From: Lamellibrachia columna
Lineage: Eukaryota; Annelida; Polychaeta; Sabellida; Siboglinidae
Assembly (NCBI GenBank): GCA_963662155.1
Contig: OY759263.1
Coordinates: 3,012,571 to 3,076,570, forward strand
DNA length: 64,000 nt
Direction of reading: 5' to 3'
Shown: positions 58,322 to 64,000 of the stretch, piece by piece
Position numbering within the stretch: position 1 is the first letter of the stretch
How the letters are laid out: each line of letters opens with the position of its first letter
Notes under the pieces: generated by a model
What the model was told of the DNA's origin: nothing
The model's database searches: none
What the model saw: the letters and a program-made list of their open reading frames with translations, nothing else
Program-made: the position numbers and the translations under genes

Positions 58322-59790
58322 GGTCACCAGCACAGTGCTGCTTCTTTGCCTTGTAAAAAATCAGTAGAGGACATTATGAAAGTACCTTCTGGATGCCCTA
58401 CAAAGAGGCCAGGATGTTCTGGACGCAGCCCTACAAAGAGGCCAGGATGTTCTGGACGCAGCCCTACAAAGAGGCCACGATGGTCTAGATGCAGCCCTAC
58501 AAAGAGGCCACGATGTTCTGGACGCAGCCTTACAAAGAGGCCAGGACGTTCTGGATGCAGCCCTACAAAGAGGCCAGTATGTTCTGGATGCAGCCCTACA
58601 AAGAGGCCAGGACCTTCTGGACGCAGCCGTACAAAGAGGCCATGGCGTTTTGGAAGCAGCCCTACAAAGAGGCTAGGACGTTCTGGATGCAGCCCTACAA
58701 AGAGGCCAGGACGTTCTGGATGTAGCCCTACAAAGAGGCCAGAACGTTCTTGATGCAGCCCTACAAAGAGGCCAGGACGTTCTGGATGCAGCCCTACAAA
58801 GAGGCCAGGACGTTCTGGATGCAGCCCTACAAAGAGGCCAGGACGTTCTGGATGCAGCCCTACAAAGAGGCCAGGACGTTCTGGATGCAGCCCTACAAAG
58901 AGGCCAGGACGTTCTGGATGCAGCCCTAAAAAGAGGCCAGGACGTTCTGGATGCAGCCCTACAAAGAGGCCAGGACGTTCTGGATGCAGCCCTACAAAGA
59001 GGCCAGGACGTTCTGGATGCAGCCCTACAAAGAGGCCAGGACGTTCTTGATGCAGCCCTACAAAGAGGCTAGGACGTTCTGGATGCAGCCCTACAAAGAG
59101 GCTAGGACGTTCTGGATGCAGCCCTACAAAGAGACCATGACGTTCTGGATGCAGCCCTACAAAGAAGCTAGGACGTTCTGGATGCAGCCCTACAAAGAGG
59201 CCAGGACGTTCTGGATGCAGCCCTACAAAGAGGCCAGGACGTTCTGGATGCAGCCCTACAAAGAGGCCAGGACGTTCTGGATGCAGCCCTACAAAGAGGC
59301 CAGGACGTTCTGGATGCAGCCCTACAAAGAGACCAGGACGTTCTGGATGCAGCCCTACAAAGAGGCCAGGACGTTCTGGATGCAGACCTACAAAGAGGCC
59401 AGAATGTTCTGGACGCAGCCCTACAAAGAGGCCAGGACGTTCTGGATGCAGCCCTACAAAGAGGCCAGGACGTTCTGGATGCAGACCTACAAAGAGGCCA
59501 GGACGTTCTGGATGCAGCCCTACAAAGAGGCCAGAATGTTCTCGCTGCAAACCTAAGAAGAAAGCAAAGGCCAGATAACGATGCGCTGTTTCACCCGACT
59601 CATCGTCGGAAGTCTAAGCTAAGGCCATGTCTCGTTTGTGGCAAGCTGTATGCTAACAGTCGGTGAGGCGACGAGAGCTGGATGCAGTGTCAGCTCTGCC
59701 ACCTCTCGTCTCACCAAGATTGTACCGCGGGGGGAGTACTATATATGTCATAACTGTGAGTCTGAAAGTGAATAAATGAGTTGTGAAGCT
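58322..59790 (+). pseudogene. Transposase C-terminal linker and PHD-like zinc finger
   Basis: Opens with SVEDIMKVPSGCPTKRP, the SPEDI..P linker typical of pogo-like transposases. After the 33-bp array it resumes KRPECSRCKPKKKAKAR, then KSKLRPCLVCGKLYANSR, stop, GDESWMQCQLCHLSSHQDC and (after a frameshift) CHNCESESE. The C-x2-C, C-x2-C, H-x2-C, C-x2-C order is a PHD-like finger found at the end of such transposases. One stop and one frameshift show it is dead. Confidence 0.75.
58392..59546 (+). repeat. 33-bp minisatellite inside the transposase, ~35 copies
   Basis: Unit ggatgcagccctacaaagag plus gccaggacgttct. In the transposase frame it codes GCSPTKRPGRS, so it is an in-frame amplification of the basic linker. 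Minus-strand (408-codon) and other plus ORFs are shadows. Confidence 0.96.
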
Positions 59791-59945
59791 CAGATGAGGG
59801 GTAGATTAATTAACAATTCCAGTCACGGTTCTCAAAGAAGATACTACTAATAAGAACACTAAGTGTTATAATTGCATAATTAATTAGCAAATTCTTGAAG
59901 CGTATTGTAAGGTCGTATCCCAGAAGCATAATTCGGTGTCCTCGT

Positions 59946-60141
59946 CCACACGTCGTGTTAAGTCCATACGTCGTGTTACGTCCATACGTCGTGTTACGTC
60001 CATATGTCGTGTTACGTCCATACGTCGTGTTACGTCCACACGTCGTGTTACGTCCACACGTCGTGTTACGTCCATACGTCGTGTTACGTCCATACGTCGT
60101 GTTACGTCCATACGTCGTGTTACGTCCATACGTCGTGTTAC
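59946..60141 (+). repeat. 18-bp repeat (acgtcgtgttacgtccat), ~11 copies
   Basis: CpG-rich units, each with two ACGTC words. Short ORFs in several frames are artefacts. Confidence 0.96.
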
Positions 60142-60194
60142 GAGGCCGGCAGTAAACACGTCATGGATGTTGTTTGCTTATATTAGTTGATATA

Positions 60195-63100
60195 CGTTTA
60201 ATGTTATTGTTATTGCTCTCTTGGCTCGCAGAAGATGTATCAAATGTTATAGTTATTGCTCTCTTGGCTCGTAGTAGGTGTATCAAATGTTATAGTTGTT
60301 TTTCTCTTGGCTCGTAGTAGATGTATCAAATGTTATTGTTATTGCTCTCTTGGCTCGTAGTAGATGTATCAAATGTTATTGTTATTGCTCTCTTGGCTCG
60401 TAGTAGGTGCATCAAATGTTATAGTTATTGTTCTCTTGGCTTCAAATGTTATAGTTATTGTTCTCTTGGCTCGTAGAAGATGTATCAAATGTTATTGATT
60501 GATATTGCTCTCTTGGCTCGTAATAGATGTATCAAATGTTATAGTTATTGTTCTCTTGGCTCGTAGTAGATGTATCAAATGTTATTGTTATTGTTCTCTT
60601 GGATCGTAGTAGATATATCAAATGTTATTGTTATTGTTCTCTTGGCTCGTAGTAGATGTATCAAATGTTATTGTTATTTCTCTTGGCTCGTAGTACATGT
60701 ATCAAATGTTATAGTTATTGCTCTCTTGGCTCATAGTAGATGTATCAAATGCTATAGTTATTGCTCTCTTGGCTCGTAGTAGATGTATCAAATGTTATAG
60801 TTATTGTTCTCTTGGTTCGTAGTAGATGTATCAAATGTTATTGTTATTGCTCTCTTGGCTCGTAGTAGATGTATCAAATGTTATTGTTATTGCTCTCTTG
60901 GCTCGTAGTAGGTGTATCAAATGTTATAGTTATTGTTCTCTTGGCTTCTAATGTTATAGTTATTGTTCTCTTGGCTCGTAGTAGATGTATCAAATGTTAT
61001 TGTTATTGCTCTCTTGGCTCGTAGTAGATGTATCAAATGTTATTGTTATTGCTCTCTTGGCTCGTAGTAGGTGTATCAAATGTTATAGTTATTGTTCTCT
61101 TGGCTTCTAATGTTATAGTTATTGTTCTCTTTGCTCGTAGTAGATGTATCATATGTTATAGTTATTGCTCTCTTGGCTCGTAGTAGATGTATCAAATGTT
61201 ATTGTTATTGCTCTCTTGGCTCGTAGTAGGTGTATCAAATGTTATAGTTATTGTTCTCTTGGCTTCTAATGTTATAGTTATTGTTCTCTTGGCTCGTAGT
61301 AGATGTATCAAATGTTATTGTTATTGCTCTCTTGGCTCGTAATAGATGTATCAAATGTTATAGTTCTTGTTCTCTTGGCTCGTAGTAGATGTATCAAATG
61401 TTATTGTTATTGTTCTCTTGGATCGTAGTAGATATATCAAATGTTATTGTTATTGTTCTCTTGGCTCGTAGTAGATGTATCAAATGTTATTGTTATTGCT
61501 CTCTTGGCTCGTAGTAGATGTATTAAATGTTATTATTATTGCTCTCTTGGCTCGTAGAAGATGTATCAAATGTTATAGTTGTTGTTCTCTTGGCTCGTAA
61601 TAGATGTATCAAATGTTATAGTTATTGTTCTCTTGGCTCGTAGTAGATGTATCAAATGTTATTGTTATTTATCTTGGCTCGTAGTACATGTATCAAATGT
61701 TATAGTTATTGCTCTCTTGGCTCATAGTAGATGTATCAAATGCTATAGTTATTGCTCTCTTGGCTCGTAGTAGATGTATCAAATGTTATAGTTATTTTTC
61801 TCTTGGCTCGTAGTAGATGTATCAAATGTTATTGTTATTGCTCTCTTGGCTCGTAGTAGATGTATCAAATGTTATTGTTATTGCTCTCTTGGCTCGTAGT
61901 AGGTGTATCAAATGTTATAGTTATTGTTCTCTTGGCTTCTAATGTTATAGTTATTGTTCTCTTGGCTCGTAGTAGATGTATCAAATGTTATTGTTATTGC
62001 TCTCTTGGCTCGTAGTAGATGTATCAAATGTTATTGTTATTGCTCTCTTGGCTCGTAGTAGGTGTATCAAATGTTATAGTTATTGTTCTCTTGGCTTCTA
62101 ATGTTATAGTTATTGTTCTCTTGGCTCGTAGTAGATGTATCATATGTTATAGTTATTGCTCTCTTGGCTCGTAGTAGATGTATCAAATGTTATTGTTATT
62201 GCTCTCTTGGCTCGTAGTAGGTGTATCAAATGTTATAGTTATTGTTCTCTTGGCTTCTAATGTTATAGTTATTGTTCTCTTGGCTCGTAGTAGATGTATC
62301 AAATGTTATTGTTATTGCTCTCTTGGCTCGTAATAGATGTATCAAATGTTATAGTTCTTGTTCTCTTGGCTCGTAGTAGATGTATCAAATGTTATTGTTA
62401 TTGTTCTCTTGGATCGTAGTAGATATATCAAATGTTATTGTTATTGTTCTCTTGGCTCGTAGTAGATGTATCAAATGTTATTGTTATTTCTCTTGGCTCG
62501 TAGTACGTGTATCAAATGTTATAGTTATTGCTCTCTTGGCTCATAGTAGATGTATCAAATGCTATAGTTATTGCTCTCTTGGCTCGTAGTAGATGTATCA
62601 AATGTTATAGTTATTGTTCTCTTGGCTCGTAGTACATGTATCAAATGCTATAGTTATTGCTCTCTTGGCTCGTAGTACATGTATCAAATGTTATAGTTAT
62701 TGTTCTCTTGGCTCGTAGTAGATGTATCAAATGTTATAGTTATTTTTCTCTTGTCTCGTAGTAGATGTATCAAATGTTATTGTTATTGCTCTCTTGGCTC
62801 GTAGTAGATGTATCAAATGTTATAGTTATTGTTCTCTTGGCTCGTAGTAGATGTATCAAATGTTATTGTTATTGCTCTCTTGGCTCGTAGTAGATGTATT
62901 AAATGTTATTATTATTGCTCTCTTGGCTCGTAGAAGATGTATCAAATGTTATAGTTGTTGTTCTCTTGGCTCGTAGTAGATGTATCAAATGTTATTATTA
63001 TTGCTCTCTTGGCTCGTAGAAGATGTATCAAATGTTATAGTTATTGTTCTCTTGGCTCGTAGTAGATGTATAAAATGTTATAGTTGTTGTTCTCTTGGCT

Positions 63101-63676
63101 CGTAGTAGATATATCAAATGTTATTGTTATTGTTCTCTTGGGTCGTAGTAGATGTATCACATATTATAGTTATTGTTCTCTTGGGTCGTAGTAGATGTAT
63201 CAAATGTTATTGTTATTGTTCTCTTGGGTCGTAGTAGATGTATCACATATTATAGTTATTGTTCTCTTGGGTCGTAGTAGATGTATCAAATGTTATAGTT
63301 GTTGTTCTCTTGGCTCGTAGTAGATATATCAAATGTTATTGTTATTGTTCTCTTGGGTCGTAGTAGATGTATCACATGTTATAGTTATTGTTCTTTTGGC
63401 TCGTAGTAGATGTATAAAATGTTATAGTTGTTGTTCTCTTGGCTCGTAGTAGATATATCAAATGTTATTGTTATTGTTCTCTTGGGTCGTAGTAGATGTA
63501 TCACATGTTATAGTTATTGTTCTTTTGGCTCGTAGTAGATGTATAAAATGTTATTGTTATTGCTCTCTTGGCTCGTAGAAGATGTATCAAATGTTATAGT
63601 TGTTGTTCTCTTGGCTCGTAGTAGATGTATCAAATGTTATTGTTATTGTTCTCTTGGCTCGTAGTAGATGTATCAA
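60195..63676 (+). repeat. 43-bp minisatellite, ~80 copies, with 991-bp higher-order duplication
   Basis: Unit atgttattgttattgctctc plus ttggctcgtagtagatgtat and caa. Rare markers repeat at fixed distance: gtatcatatg at 61146 and 62137, ggatcgtagtagatat at 61420 and 62411 (both 991 bp), plus an earlier copy at 60601. Truncated units (ggcttctaatg) recur in the same order. Confidence 0.96.
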
Positions 63677-63721
63677 AGGAGCGAAACACCACCTTCCAGA
63701 AATGTATTCAATGGATGTTTC

Positions 63722-63872
63722 ATATATTACATATATTATATGTATTGCATGTATTACATGCAGTTCATATATTATATGTATTACATGTATTACATGCAGT
63801 TCATATATTATATGTATTACATGTATTACATGCAGTTGATGTACTACATGTATTACATGCAGTTCATGTAGC
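63722..63872 (+). repeat. 36-bp AT-rich repeat, ~4 copies
   Basis: Unit tatattatatgtattacatg plus tattacatgcagttca. Follows the 43-bp array after about 45 bp of unique sequence. Confidence 0.92.
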
Positions 63873-64000
63873 TAACTTAATTAGCATAAAAATAAGTAAT
63901 TTAAGATAAAATCGTAATGATTACTTACGTGTCAAATATGGAAATATAGATGATATATGCTCGTGATGTTGCGTTGTAAGCTACGTAACAAATAATTGGT

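Noticed and set aside
58324..59556. Minus-strand 408-codon ORF and plus 201-codon ORF
   Set aside because: Shadows of the 33-bp array inside the dead transposase; only the KRP/SPT frame connects to recognisable transposase sequence.

Overview
This is metazoan nuclear DNA, most likely from a lophotrochozoan such as a mollusc. That placement is an inference from intron-rich coding, a Penelope-like retroelement, a decayed CR1/Rex1-like LINE, a pogo-like transposase relic and very heavy private minisatellites. Nothing looks bacterial: coding is in short exons with GT-AG (one GC-AG) borders. The first 45.5 kb is the 3' three-quarters of one plus-strand gene, WASHC2 (FAM21), the tail subunit of the endosomal WASH actin-nucleation complex. 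I can chain 26 exons (613-45548) with fully consistent phases: 3822 nt, 1273 codons plus stop. The chain enters at the RVYEE block that follows the N-terminal globular domain in vertebrate FAM21; that domain lies upstream of the window. The chain carries many acidic LF (LFa) motifs that in mammals bind retromer VPS35, a capping-protein-interaction-like segment split over exons 22 and 23, and the family's C-terminal IFDDPLNA signature.

Almost every large intron is filled with its own private tandem repeat (periods 13, 15, 18, 19, 22, 25, 26, 29, 30, 31, 32, 33, 36, 42, 45, 50, 52, 57, 69 bp and others). By my tally about 60% of the 45 kb is tandem repeat and about 8.5% is coding. The giant apparent ORFs (over 2000 codons) are read-throughs of repeat units whose length is divisible by three. 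Several arrays include or touch splice signals: a triplicated 3' splice site before exon 8, a GTAAGT-rich array in the last intron, TTTTAACCTACAG and TTTTAACAG arrays, and an array that runs into the acceptor of exon 21. The last codons of WASHC2 have themselves been amplified into a 41-bp array in the 3' flank. Intron 9 holds an inverted pair of Penelope GIY-YIG fragments with a 12-bp target duplication. Intron 18 holds a minus-strand non-LTR retroelement 5' fragment.

45.5-49.1 kb: a possible convergent minus-strand terminal exon with poly(A) signal (46.2-46.6 kb) between two clusters of ATGCAAAT-like octamers, then a quiet stretch, then a tandem array with inverted flanks (48.48-49.11 kb). 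49.1-50.4 kb: two perfect TGACGTCA sites in a promoter-like stretch and a weak Cys-rich exon candidate. 50.5-53.9 kb: a very homogeneous 32-bp array, then a broken CR1/Rex1-like LINE in which two minisatellites have grown from the element's own sequence, ending in (TA)n.

54.8-56.2 kb: two phase 1-1 exons of an unidentified extracellular gene with a CUB-like domain, with a MITE in the intron. 57.4-59.8 kb: a dead pogo/Tigger-like DDE transposase with a PHD-like zinc finger, split by an insertion and by a 33-bp array grown from its basic linker. 59.9-63.9 kb: 18-bp, 43-bp (with a 991-bp higher-order duplication) and 36-bp arrays.

The most notable pattern is local minisatellite birth: at least four arrays (WASHC2 3' end, two in the LINE, one in the transposase) are recognisable amplifications of the sequence they sit in. 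I see no CRISPR array, operon, tRNA or rRNA.
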